Source: Litomosoides sigmodontis
Taxonomy: Eukaryota > Nematoda > Chromadorea > Rhabditida > Onchocercidae
Assembly: GCA_963070105.1 (NCBI GenBank)
Contig: OY718804.1
Span: 5,045,317 to 5,109,316 of the forward strand
Length of the DNA stretch: 64,000 nucleotides
Direction: 5' to 3'
Shown here: in pieces, positions 1-12,018 of the stretch
How positions within the stretch are numbered: the stretch's first letter is position 1
Layout of the letters: every line of letters starts with the position of its first letter
Program-made: the position numbers and the translations under genes
Notes under the pieces: generated by a model
What the model saw: only the letters and a program-made list of their open reading frames with translations
Databases searched by the model: none
What the model was told of the DNA's origin: nothing

Positions 1-150
1 GTATTCGATTTGATAGAAATTCCATAGCTTAGATTACTGGGAAAGACACTTAATTAAAAGACAATTTCTGCTGCTATTATGAATTTTAAATCGGTTCCGT
101 CGTGTTAACCATAAAATAGCATTGGAGAACTAGAAAACCGGAAATGTTAC

Positions 151-937
151 ATAATTCGTCGAATCCAAACGTTGCCCGGAAAAATGCCACTTGAGAGTTC
201 GCTTCCCAGCAACAGCTTCAAGATTAAATTCCAGCGCATTGTCATTCTTACTTTCATATGATACCTTCGTTGCTGATGACACGAACATATTGTAAATTTT
301 CTCTAACAACGTCTTCTCTGGGCCACCTAATTTAGCATTCAGTGATGAAAATTTTTTTGTGAAGTCGGCAATTTCATAGTATATGCATTCGTAATCAGTT
401 AATATTATGTGTAACTGCCCAGCCTTAAAAGAAATTAAAGTAAGTGATATGTGCTAAAATTGCATTACTAACATGAAAGTAACAAACAAGTAGTTTCTTT
501 TTATGAGAATTTTTTTCTCCTTTTATTTCGAAGAACTAGCTAGGAGCTTAAAGATGCAAGGTAAAATTAGAATCATCTACAACCGCATCAAAATTTTACT
601 GAGACGAGTTGGAAAATACGTACATACACACACAAGCAGTTCTTTTCATCTGTAGTATGTGAACTGTTTACATTTGTTTGTTAATAATTTTGCGCTAGCG
701 AATTTATCAGAGATCAATTAAGCGAGCACATTAAATATTCCATGTAATCTTCTGCATTAGGAAATTTAATAAATGAAGAAGCAATAATCGTGTTACATAG
801 TCTGATGTATTAACTGTATGATTGAAATTAAAAAATACCTCGACGTGAAATTTAGCAGCATAATGTTGATTACCCAATTTAAAGCCTAATGGTGCCCAGC
901 AAGTTTTAAGCAACTCAGCATTTATCCTTGATTCCAT
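151..937 (-). CDS. XLF/NHEJ1-like non-homologous end-joining factor (NHJ-1-like), 5' exons only
   Basis: Two phase-compatible exons are visible: 839-937 (33 codons from ATG at 937) and 151-423 (91 codons). The donor GTATTT follows the first exon, an AAG acceptor precedes the second, and GTAACA is the donor at the end of the second. The rest lies beyond the left edge. The protein starts with a Leu-Leu-x-x-x-Trp-Ala-x-Leu block, then YAAKFHVE, GQLHIILTDYECIYYEI, a helix with PEKTLLEKIYNMF, and closes with LEFNLEAVAGKRTLKWHF. This order and spacing match the XLF head domain (Trp near residue 13, LLVSDLxxVWHE strand, LPFYWNFHC closing strand). XLF bridges XRCC4 and DNA ligase IV at double-strand breaks in the nucleus. 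Nematodes are known to carry a divergent version (C. elegans NHJ-1). The XLF assignment rests on pattern and fold order, not on a database hit. XRCC4 or PAXX-like members of the same superfamily are the alternatives. Confidence 0.55.
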
Positions 938-3206
938 TAGAATTTCGATTAACTTTTAAACGCGGAACATACTGCTCCATAGATGTAGCAGTAAATGGTC
1001 GACAAAGTTGAAATGGCAAATTCGAAGTTCTCCTCCTCCTATCATCCTGTGACAATTCTGCACAGTTCCTGCATTCACAATAAACTAATAATCCTTATTT
1101 ATTTCTGTAACACAAGAAAAGCCTTGAAGAAAATCTAACGATAACACATTGTACAGTTCTTCCCTCATCATCTTACTCATCATGCTTCTGTAACCTTTTT
1201 TCCATCCGATTTCAAACTTTTAAAATTTTAAAAAGATTTAGCGCGAAAAAATGAATAAACATTATGCTAAGCACTAGCAAATGTTTCCCATAACTATTTT
1301 ATTTTTTTTTTTTTTGAAATAACTATTTAATGAAAAAAATGGAACAATTGATAACAGGAAAGGAAGAAAGAGAAGAACGTCACAGATATTCGACGAAACT
1401 CGCCTCTGTTCTCTCAAATGAAACGAATACAAACAGCTGCGATTGTCAATGCCAAACTGATTCGATTACAACGAAACAAATGGGCAATATTTATGCCATG
1501 CAAGAATGTTTCAATTATTTCCTGAAAACCACGTACGCACGACAGTTAACCTCTCACAAATTGGAATAAAATCACTAGCAGATAAAATCAGTACAAAAAT
1601 AGAAATTTCGTGCAATTCCACGATTATCACAAAAATTATACGTTACACGTTACTCTCTGATTACTTCATTTTACTTTTCATTTCTTCAACACAACACTAT
1701 CAAATCTAAAACTTAATTATCGCGAAGAGTTTAAATTAACTTTTAAAATTAGTGGTTGAAAGAAAGTTGCACATTGCAATGGTAAGCATAAAATTTTTCT
1801 ATATTATCGTGACTACTACAATGCACCAGAAAAAATGAAATGTATGAGACCGGTATGAAAGATAAATTATACATTGGCTAAATACTCAATACAAAAGAAA
1901 AAAATTTTGATAAAGAACATTTTGAAAAATAAGAATACATACCACTTTAAGGAAAAAAAAACAACCACGGTTAAATTTGCATTGAAAACTTTACTAAATA
2001 TAAAATAGATAAAATGATTCAACGATTTAATCAGTAACCAATTAAATCACTCAATTCAACAAACATGATCCCAATCAACATGATTCGATGAGTATCGCTG
2101 AGTCACTGAGATTTTTTTAACTCACAATGGTAGGAAGATAACCATTCTATCAGTAAAATTCCGTTCCTATGGATTAAAATTTAATATCTTCATATACTCC
2201 ACAATTATCTACAACATTTAGTCACGTATAACTAATAATAAATAAGAATTTCAAAAGATTTCTTGATAGAATACTCTTCCCGCATACAATTTTTGGATCT
2301 ACAAATAAATAATATGAAACAAATCACCAACAAAACCAGAATTGATAAAGTATATAGCGTGAAAAATTTAATATCGTCACTATACAGTTAAACTAAAATT
2401 GTTTTTTAAATTAAGAATGATAATAGTGAACCCTATCCTGCAACTACAATCTTCCAAGCATTCCTAATAAGTTACAAAAACTCTTCGAAAACTGATTCAC
2501 GGGTAGAAAAACGACAGCGCAACAAAAGTATGACATTTCCTAAGGAAGAAATTGTCAGGTACCTGTTAACCTCCTTCATATTTTTATCCTTTTACCAACA
2601 AGCAGCTAAACACCGCTAAAACTAATCGGCACGCACTATGAGATCACAGATGTCACTCAATAAATCAGCTCAACGTATACACAACTTTTCGTAACATACT
2701 GTGTCTTCTGGAAAGCTTCATTAGAATTTGACAACGACTAGAACAATATGACACTTAAATACCAAATTAAAAGGTGAGACATATGAACTGGTGTTGTGAA
2801 GAACAGGTGTTAGTAAGTTTCTTTTGATTTAATTTCAAAATCACAATTCCTCAAATTTAAATTGATGCACTTAATTTATAATCCTCATATATTATTCAAC
2901 ATCAACAGTCACCAAGAAATTCGTTTCCCACATTCACTCCTATGTTAAAAATTGATTGATTGTCAAAGTACACTATAACATCGATCACTGCATATATTAT
3001 TTAAAAGGGTTTTGTTGAAGAGACTCGTATCATGACTCTGCCGATAACTGAAGCATAAAATATAATGATAATATAAAAAAACACGGGTCTCATTTGTTCT
3101 AAATTATAGACTAAAATAAATACTAACAACTTTACAGCGAATAAATGACGCAAATAAAAATTCCTTGCTAGGGGAAATATTGATTTGCTTATATCATTCT
3201 GATTTT
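938..3206. other. Intergenic, no gene supported
   Basis: This is the upstream flank of the XLF-like gene and the downstream flank of the PITP gene, both on the minus strand. It is very AT-rich with stops in all frames. The short plus-strand ORF at 1330-1569 has a composition like its surroundings, shows no splice context and no recognisable motif, so I left it out. Confidence 0.6.
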
Positions 3207-5684
3207 TTATGGCATCATACCACGTACAGGTCCATTTACTCTGGCCTGAAAATAATAAACTTGGGAACTTAAATTTCAAAATTTAGAATTACACTGTTAA
3301 TGTCATTCATATTTATAATCTTCATATCTCTTTTGCAGCTGTTTCTAAATCGTATAAAGCTTTTTGTTGTACATAAATAAGGTGCTTTTTTTAAACGTTA
3401 CTTGTAAATGCTTATGTATCCATCCCACTGTTACATAATAGAGATTGAGTGACAGAGTCAATTTAAAAGCGAAAGCAACGCTTTTTGCGACTAATGCAGT
3501 GAAGAATTGATTAATTATGAACAAATAAAGCGATTGTTCTCATCAGAAAAAGCAACAGAGGAACACATTTAATAGATGTAATTTCAATATCTCTCTTTTT
3601 TAACTTACCTCCTCCAACTCTTTTTGAGCTTTATCCTCGATTTCGCGAATGTCCGCCATTGTTAAACCATACCAATTATCCAGCCAACAAAATACTTCAC
3701 GGTGAAATTTCGTAAAGAGACGTGGATATTGCTTAAAATATGTTTGAAATGTTTCACAACCAGAAATCCAAATTCTACTAATTCAAAATGAGCTTTACAA
3801 GGAAACACGAACTTACACGATGTGCGTAATTTTCCACTATTTTCGTTAGGCCAAACCATTTAAAATGCACCTTCACCAATTTATATGCACACATCACCGG
3901 TTCCATCGTTTCTTTCCAGTTTCCTACTAGAGGGCCGCGCCCTGTTTTCACGCTTTTGAATTTAGATGGTGTTGTTTCTGATTTGATATCCTGCAAGGTT
4001 TTTAAATACATTCATTTCGAACGGTTATTATTCATTATGTATGCTACTTCTACTAGATAGCTATAAAAATCAAGCATCACGAAAATGAAACACAATAAAT
4101 TCAGAAACAACAGGCAGCGTGTCAAGAAAAGATCTTCACTATCAGACGAAAGTAATACAGACCGTGCAAATGTTATGAACTGGAGTAATAAATGCAGTAA
4201 AGCTAAAAGATGTATTAGTTTTGGTCTTTTTAAACCTCGGTAAACAAGATTTTTAAAATCATTATCATGCATAGGATAGAAATGAATAGTTTGCAAGAAT
4301 TAGAAACATACTCACATTGGCAGTTAAGTACGAGGTGTCATTAGCAATATCAAGATCAATCACTTCACGCCTAGCAAGATCTTCTGCACTTAAATTATGT
4401 GCGTTCTGTGTGGTACCTCGATCTGGTAAGTGAATTGTTTCAATATGAATGAAAAAATCGTCCCTCATATAATCAGGATTCTGCAATATCAAAATCAATA
4501 TTTCTGGAATGCAAATTATTCACCTATAAACGAAAGACTTTTGAATGATAATCCTTCATTACCTAAAAGAGTTTGTAACTTTGAATAAGAATTACAAAAC
4601 TGGGTTATTGCTGGTCTTCTGAAAAATAACAGAACCATAAGGTAAACTGTAAACGGATTTTAAACCACCAAACAGTAGCACATCGTTAAAATGAATATAT
4701 GTGACTCTACACAAAAAAGTTTCCTATCCTATATACCGTAAAGTAGTAAAAAAATATTCATAACAGATGCCAAACGCAGCTCAATCTCTTGCTTCTAAGA
4801 AAAAACTGCCCTTACAAGGAGTTTTCGAACTTAGCAGAGCTAGAGCTCAGCGAACAGATCTACAATGTCTGGAAATATACTAAACTGTAAATTATTTTAA
4901 CTGACCGTGAGAACTGTTTTACAATAAGGATAAGCATTCCATGCTTCTTCATGTATGGCTAATGAACCTTTAGGTGCACATGTTCGTATTATCGTCGGCA
5001 CTTTTCTAGAAATTTTTAAAGTCAAATACGATTAAACAATTGAAATAAGCTAAACAATCATAATACAAGACTCTCTTCAAACTCTTATATATTATAAAAG
5101 TGTTGGAAAATTGAACTTCATTCCCGATTTTGAAGATGAATTACAGTTTGCAAAAGAATGATGCATTTGGAAATACCAAACTCCATTTTAGCAGATATGC
5201 AACTCAGTGATCTTGTAGAAAGGACTCCAAAAAGAGGGATACCAGAATGACATTTAAGCAATAGAAAAACTTACGTTTGCAAATGATATATTTTATGAGT
5301 GTATTGACCGCACGAGTAGCGTCCATCAAGCAGTGGAAAATTCTTGAATGGTTCATTCTTTAAAACTTCTACACCTTCTCCACCACCTGTTTCAGCTTTT
5401 GATGCTTCCGCAACAGACCAAAGTTGACCAACTTGATATTCTTCGATTGTCATCGGTAGAACTAACCGACTGCAAAAAAAATGATAAAAGCTTTCTTCTC
5501 AGTAGTTTTTGCTGGAATGTTTTAATAAAAACTTGGAACAATTTTCTGTTTCGCAGTAAATTAGTTTTTGAAGCATAGAAAATTTCCGCTGAACAGTGCA
5601 TGCTGCTCTACAATTAAATTTGTCACTGAAATTGCATCAAAATCTAAACAGTTAAAACTAAACTTACTATTCTTTTACGATCAT
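3207..5684 (-). CDS. Class I phosphatidylinositol transfer protein (PITP alpha/beta type)
   Basis: Seven exons join in frame: 5668-5684, 5275-5469, 4906-5005, 4316-4480, 3817-3990, 3609-3731, 3207-3245. The product is 270 aa, the usual length for single-domain PITPs. It begins MIVKEYRLVLP and carries the hallmark [15 protein letters not shown] with [13 protein letters not shown], then [65 protein letters not shown] and [19 protein letters not shown]. The protein folds as a START-like lipid cradle that exchanges phosphatidylinositol and phosphatidylcholine between membranes and supplies PI to PI-kinases. The first exon is only 17 nt (ATG to the EY codon) and would be missed by ORF callers; it is required because the second exon opens with RLVLP. 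There is no RdgB-type C-terminal extension: the last 12 residues come from a 39 nt exon. The match runs along the whole length, so identity is secure; which paralogue is not. Confidence 0.96.
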
Positions 5685-7536
5685 TTCACTGCTTTCACCA
5701 AAACACCGTTCGTTAGAGAATCAGTGCTAGAATGTTTCACATAAAATAGAAAATGAGAAAATGGCATCGAGTAATGAATCATGGCTCAACATCGACGCTT
5801 TAACGCTTCTAATGTCAGAGTAATTACATATCAGAGGTGAAGGGAGTGTTCATTTCATCAGCAATAAATGAGGGAAATTTCTCGAAACAAATTTAGGAAC
5901 AACACAATTAAACGCACGTTGTGCACGCTATTTATATCTTCGCCTGCAAAAGCTTTCCTCTAACAACAAACAAGACTGTTAAATATTCAGTTTTAAGTCA
6001 AAAAATCGCCCTAATGTTTGGCGGAAAGCTTTTGCTGCTGTGTTTTTGCGCTTGAAAATTATTGCAATCGTTGCACACAAATTAATAACTTAATAAGAAA
6101 ACGAATAAATGTATGAACATTCCTACCTACTGGCACTCATTAGCTTTCAATTTAAACTTTCATTTGAATGCGAGTGAAATATTGAACGTAATATTCAGGT
6201 TGGCTTTCCGATCTTTTGTCGTAATGGTGGCAAAACACAAGAAACAAATGCTCTTTTAATTGACATTTCAAAATTTTCGGTGAGGAGATGAAGTGACGAA
6301 AGCGAGGTTAGTATTCGGAAAATGGTTGAGTGACTAGCTGCAGTGAAGCGCAGATGGTACTGTTCATCGTTTCCAGAAGCAAACAAATCGTACTGCAAGA
6401 AGAGAGGTGAGGAATGGACGCTTAAAAGGTGCTTTCAGATAAGCTATAAAAGGAAGATTGTAAACAGACCAAGAAACGATGAACTGCACCAGGGTGAGGG
6501 GGAAAAAGCACGAGCGCCTACGTGAAAACATTCTAAACAAGAGATGAAAGGATGCGATGATTGCAGGTAATCTAATTCACGAAGCGGTAATTTAACACCC
6601 GCAGCTGTCAACCGACGACGTCACCCTCCACGTGCCACACCGTAAAACATTCTGCTGCCATGTAACAGGCATGTCGCCGTCCCATCTGAAGTTTGCAGTG
6701 TGCGGCAATTCAAACACGGCAAATGTTTGTCGGAGGGTTTTGGTTGGAAGCTTTCAGCATCGACGGAGTGCTTGGTGTCCATATCGATCGGTGGGTTAGT
6801 TTTCTGTTTGAATTAGCCGAGGGGCTCGCTGAGGGTTGCTCAACTGCTTGCTAATGTTGGTGATGGCTGCTGGTTTAATATGCACTTAAATTTCGTTAAC
6901 TGCTTTTATCATTAACCGATCGGTTGCGCACTTAACGAGAGGTACTTCAATTAATTGTAAACTCATCCTGTCCCTTTTGATAAGCTTATTTAAATTGCTT
7001 AATTAGATGAAAATCATCTCGACGATTGCTTTTCTGCCCAACATGGATGGCAATTGCTGCGCAGTGCTTTCGAGAAGCATCGTGATAACTTTTACAATCT
7101 GCAAATAACTTAGCAAAGTTATGAGTTGCGGATGAATGTGTGAAATTTTAGATCTGCAAGAAATTAAAAAGCAATGCAAAAATGATAGGAAACTTCCTCA
7201 AATCTGCTCAGAAATTGTCATTTCGATTAGATACAAATAGTACTTTTTGATAATGTGCGTTGAAAATATTACTATCATTTTAATAGGAAAGAGTAATAAT
7301 CCAAATCAATTTGTGTATCGAATCTGATAGTAAATTTTGCATACGGAGAGAAGGAAGGCGTAATTTGCATTCGTTAACAAACCTTTAAATAGCACGCGTA
7401 AAACAACTGGCATTCATTTTATACTACTTGCTGGTGGTTGCTGCCGGATGGTCGGTAGCAAAAAGGGCCAATTTATCAGGATTTATTGGGACAGTCGATA
7501 AATTCCCCGGAATAAAATCCTTACTGACAGCAGAAA
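5685..7536. other. Intergenic between divergent PITP and RS-protein genes
   Basis: The upstream regions of both genes lie here. The part around 6560-6800 is noticeably more GC-rich than its flanks and holds short motifs such as CCGATCGG, compatible with a promoter segment. No ORF with splice or motif support was seen on either strand. Confidence 0.5.
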
Positions 7537-7950
7537 ATGCCGTACCGACGCTCGCGATCGCGCACACGGAGGCGCAGAAGTCTTTCTCATACTCCGCGTA
7601 GGGAAATAGTGTCCTTTTCACTAGTGCCCTTAAAACGTCGTGGACGGTCACGGACACGTTCACGATCACTTGTGGGTTATGAGTTGCTAAGGCTATTGTC
7701 AAGTGGCAGGAGAAGACGATCGAGATCAAGATTGCATCGGAGCTTGTATGGATCACCGTCACGTCGTCGCCGTTCAAAAGTTCGTCGCCGTCGTCGTTCA
7801 ACCTCTCTTCGTTACCGGTCTCGGTCACGGCGCCGTTCTCGATCTCCTCTCCGTTTGCGATCTCGTCGTGCTCATTCTCGACGTCGCCTCTCTCTCTCGC
7901 GCCGTCGTTCGCGTCCTCGTTCCAGTTCACGAATATACCGTTATCGGTAA
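7537..7950 (+). CDS. Arginine/serine-rich (RS-repeat) protein
   Basis: The open frame starts MPYRRSRSRTRRRR and runs 137 codons, almost wholly Arg/Ser with repeated RSRSR, SRRRRS and SRSPLR blocks. It ends RIYRYR before TAA. RS domains of this kind mediate contacts among splicing factors and are phosphorylated by SR-protein kinases in the nucleus. No RRM or other globular domain is visible, so this could be a small SR-related protein or the RS exon of a larger gene. A donor at the stop (CG|GTAAAA) and an acceptor at 8035 would extend it by only a few residues (ARR then stop), so the C-terminus is nearly the same either way. Two short non-RS stretches (EIVSFSLVP and VGYELLRLL) could be tiny retained introns. 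A canonical AATAAA at 8202-8207 supports the plus strand. A 182-codon antisense frame at 7424-7972 is probably a by-product of CGN-rich coding. Confidence 0.55.
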   Translation: MPYRRSRSRTRRRRSLSHTPRREIVSFSLVPLKRRGRSRTRSRSLVGYELLRLLSSGRRRRSRSRLHRSLYGSPSRRRRSKVRRRRRSTSLRYRSRSRRRSRSPLRLRSRRAHSRRRLSLSRRRSRPRSSSRIYRYR

Positions 7951-10213
7951 AAATAATTCCAATTATTACCAATTCATATCCTCAACACCCTAAACAGGTA
8001 ACAGGTGAAATGGCAAATTAATCTTGCTGCTTGCAGAGCACGTCGATAACGAGGATGACGCACAGCTGGAAGACCTGGCAATCAAAATCAATATATTTGA
8101 CATTAGAACAAGTGAAGGAGTGACGTGAAAATGTGAAAATCATTTAAAATGTAGAAAGTCAGTTATATAATGTTGTCTTTACTGGAGTACGATTGCCGCT
8201 AAATAAATCAAAACTGACACAAATGAATGCTTTGATTTCAAAAGAATTTTCACCGTAATTTAATAAAGCAAGAATCATTCCGGGCTTGTCACTGATTTTT
8301 GGGATGATCAACGATAACTATCTGTTCCCAAAACCGGGAAAGCATTCAACTTTTTCACTTGAACTTATAAAAATTTTACCAAAATTTAACTTGCAATTCA
8401 ACTAATACTTAAGGAGGAAGATTTTCCACCTAAGATAAATATGAAAATAGATAAATTTGTGGCTAAAAAAAGATACAAAATACAATCGAGTGCCTTCTAC
8501 TTCAAACTACCAATTTATTGAAATTGAATTTGAGACCATTAGGATAGTTAACGAAATTCGTTAAAACTTTTGAGAGAATCGAAAAAACTGTTGTGCGACA
8601 GGCCAACTATTTTCTTACTTTTCTCAGCTAACTTTGTTTAGGTTCTCTCTCTCTCTCCTTACAGATATCGACTGCTTCCTTCATTTGCTATGCTGTTTTG
8701 TACCTGGGGAGGTACAAAATTCAACACATTTTCCACAGAGAACTTCGAGTGTATGAATTGGCTGGAAGCATGCACCACTTTGGCTTCCATCTCTTCACAG
8801 TATTTTTTTGTTGTTAGCTAAAATAATTTCATAATTACATGTTTTGTTCTCTCAGAATTCATTCACTCTTCCTGCTCTAAAATCTTTCAATTCTAGTCAA
8901 TTCATTTTCACTCAACGTTTAATTAAAATATGAAATTAAATTTCATGTTTAATGGGAAAAGATGAATGAAAATATGCATCGATGAACACTGCCCACTTTA
9001 CCAACTGACCCATTAATAATCGGGAAACATTTCGTACGGCATTGAAATTATGAAATACTATTATTGTCACTATTTGACCTTAAATTATTACTGAACGAAA
9101 AAATCGCTTTTTTTTGCGGCGAATAGTTTACAGTTAATTTGAATTGGAAATATTCGAGCTGGTAGTGATTCGCACTAAATTTATTGAGGAGATCGAAATA
9201 ATAAAAGTGATATTTGATCACTTTTAAGTCTCTCATCTGAAAAACGATCAGTGTCCAGCAATGACTGAAGTGATGTAAGCATTGTATAATGCTAATGAAA
9301 TTGCCATAATTAATGAGTGCGGCAATATGAAGCATTTCAATTACTGTGTAATCCTCAGCAAGAAAAATATGTATTATATGCTCGCACCTATTAGGTTTTT
9401 CCCGATACATGAGAGTTTACGGTTCATAGATCGGTTGAAGTTTTTTAATTTGAAGATAACACAATGGGAAATAACAATGCTTGAGTGATCACATTAACAT
9501 ACAAACAGTGAGGAATGCACAACCACAAGATGAAAATAAGATCAAAAATGATGTTGAAACAAAACTGAAACATGAAAATGAGCTATCTGTCTTTTGATGG
9601 CATGGATTTGATAACAATTGATAACTTCACATGCGTCACAGGTAGAAAGAATAAGACAAAAACTTCACCGATGTTCAATTCTCTCATTATTTAACATTTT
9701 CCCTCTTTTAAATTTAAGAAAAAATCTGCAAGCTTTAAAGCATGTAAAATTGATAAAATATCAGAATTTTCAGGTAATTAGAAAGATGAAAAAGAAGCAT
9801 TAGAGAATTCGGAAGCAGAGAAAAAGCAATTCTAACATAATAAAAATGTAGGAATAGTGCAATAACAAAGTCTATTCCTTCCTGCTCATCTCTTCTTCCT
9901 ACGATATTTAAGCGTTTTATGAGCTATAAATTACGTATTTTCGTGTCCAATTTTAGAACGAGGAAAAACTCGTAATATAGTTTGGGAAAAAAAAACAAAC
10001 ACTGAAATACGACTTCACTGATGCTAACATGCACAATTATTAATAATTCACTCATTCATTTAATATCCTACCCTATCACCTTTTTTTTAAGACTCGGAAT
10101 TACCTACCTATCTTAAGCTCATATAAATAAAGAAATACACGCTGAAATACTCATAAAAACCAATATTAAATTAGAAAACCAAAACAATGAGTCTCGTGAA
10201 ATTTAATTGCTCG
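7951..10213. other. Intergenic, 3' flanks of two converging genes
   Basis: AATAAA at 8202-8207 is the likely polyadenylation signal of the RS-rich gene. The rest is AT-rich with no supported exon on either strand. The frames at 9048-9410 (minus) and 9282-9488 (plus) overlap each other and lack splice context or motifs. Confidence 0.5.
8202..8207 (+). terminator. Polyadenylation signal AATAAA of the RS-rich gene
   Basis: Canonical hexamer about 250 bp past the RS-protein stop, on the same strand, with no closer candidate. Confidence 0.45.
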
Positions 10214-11951
10214 TTACAACCTCCAGATCTGTACATCAGGTTCATTGTCATGATCAACAACATCATCCTTATAAAAACCGGATTCATCTTTCACTCGTGG
10301 CGCAGTCAAATTAACAATCGGTTCATTTTCGTCGCTAGATTCGGAACGCCTCACCGAATTAATTGTCCGCTTCGGAATCGGAGTCCGATCATCGTCAATA
10401 TCCACGACCACTTCATTAGCTTTACTTATTGGGTCCAACGATACAGTTCGTTTTTCTCTTTTAATCTTTATCGAACTTGTTGATGGCGATGTTTGAGCAG
10501 GGTAAACGGTGTAAAATAGCTGCTGCTTCTGATGTCGAGAAAATTTTTGCTAAAATTAAAAATTTACTAAGCAAATTTCTTAAAAATACGAAAGGAAGAA
10601 TTGAAAAATAAGTAGGAGAATGAGTCAATTCTAGGACACATATCATTTTATTGGAGGAAGAAAAAATTCTCAAAAGTAAAATATCTCAAGTTTAGCAAGA
10701 ACAAGTTCCAATTACATCGTTGAGAAAATCATTATAAAAGTCAACTTAATTTGAATACAATTCACATTTTGAATTTTTAACAATCATTTTTTGAAAACTA
10801 CAATTAAAAAAGCAATTTTTATTAAGAGGACTGAAATATTCATGTGAGTGTATGAGGGGGAAATCAAAAGCGTGCAATTTTGTTAAAATGTTAAATGAAT
10901 TAAATAAAGTAGGCATTTTCATTACCACCGCAGCAATGTAATACAGACAGACCTTCGTAGTCCTTGGAAAAGTTTTTGGTGAATCAAAAGGAACAGTTGT
11001 AAAATCTTTTACACCAGCTGCGTCATCTTTAACCCTTGAAATTGTCGCCTGATGATTACCAGCATGATTGTGGCGAATGGTTGCATACTTGGAATGAACC
11101 GAATTTAAAGTCTGAAAATTTCTACTTTTACAGCAACTTACAATTATCCTAAGAAAACGTTAAACGTTCATACTGTTCAGCTCACTTCAATGAGGGAACA
11201 TAGGATTGATGGAGAAAGAATTTTAAAAAAAATGGTAGAATTACTAGAATACTATTCCACTGGAAATGTAAAAGCATAGTGATGTATTTCTAAAAATATA
11301 AAAGAGATCACTAACTAAACAACTATTGTAATCCTTAGGCAATGCACAATTTGACCAAATAACATGTTTAGAAATATCTTTGTATCGAAGCTTGATCATT
11401 GCACGAGTCTCAGAATCCAGCTTAAATAATTCTTTCGTTTTTCCGATCTGCAAATGCTTAATGAAAAAAACTGCTAAAATTAAGCATACATTTATTCGGA
11501 GAAAAATTGAGGAAAGAAACATAACACGCCTTTAATTACATCACATATAATTTACTCTTATCAAAATTACCTAATTGCATCAGTCATTTCTCATGCATCA
11601 AATTCTTATTAAATTTAACTTTTGATAACACTACTGACAGAACGAAATAAGAAGGCAAAGTAGGAAAATCCAATTTCACAAATTGCTGATAACGCTGATG
11701 TCACTGATGATTGTTGTCGGCTACGATGAAGCAAATAACATTGCGGCATGTAATTCAACAGCTTTCAACAGCAGCAATAAAGCAACAGATAATTTGGCAC
11801 ACTTTTAACAAATTTCATCGCAAACAAATTTCATCGAATTAGCAGCTGACAAATTACTATTGAAATTTCAGCTGGACAAATTGCCATTGCAATATTTTTA
11901 TAAGCTCCTTTTAGCTTACGCCGATTCCCTCGGAAATGTCGCACTTCAAAT

Positions 11952-12018
<67 letters not shown>

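Noticed and set aside
3001..3279. 92-aa minus-strand ORF near the PITP 3' end
   Set aside because: The true PITP last exon (3207-3245) lies here in another frame and ends VRGMMP, joining in phase with the preceding exon.
3662..4296. Several 65-94 aa minus ORFs over the PITP gene
   Set aside because: Frames partly out of register with, or reading into introns of, the seven-exon PITP model.
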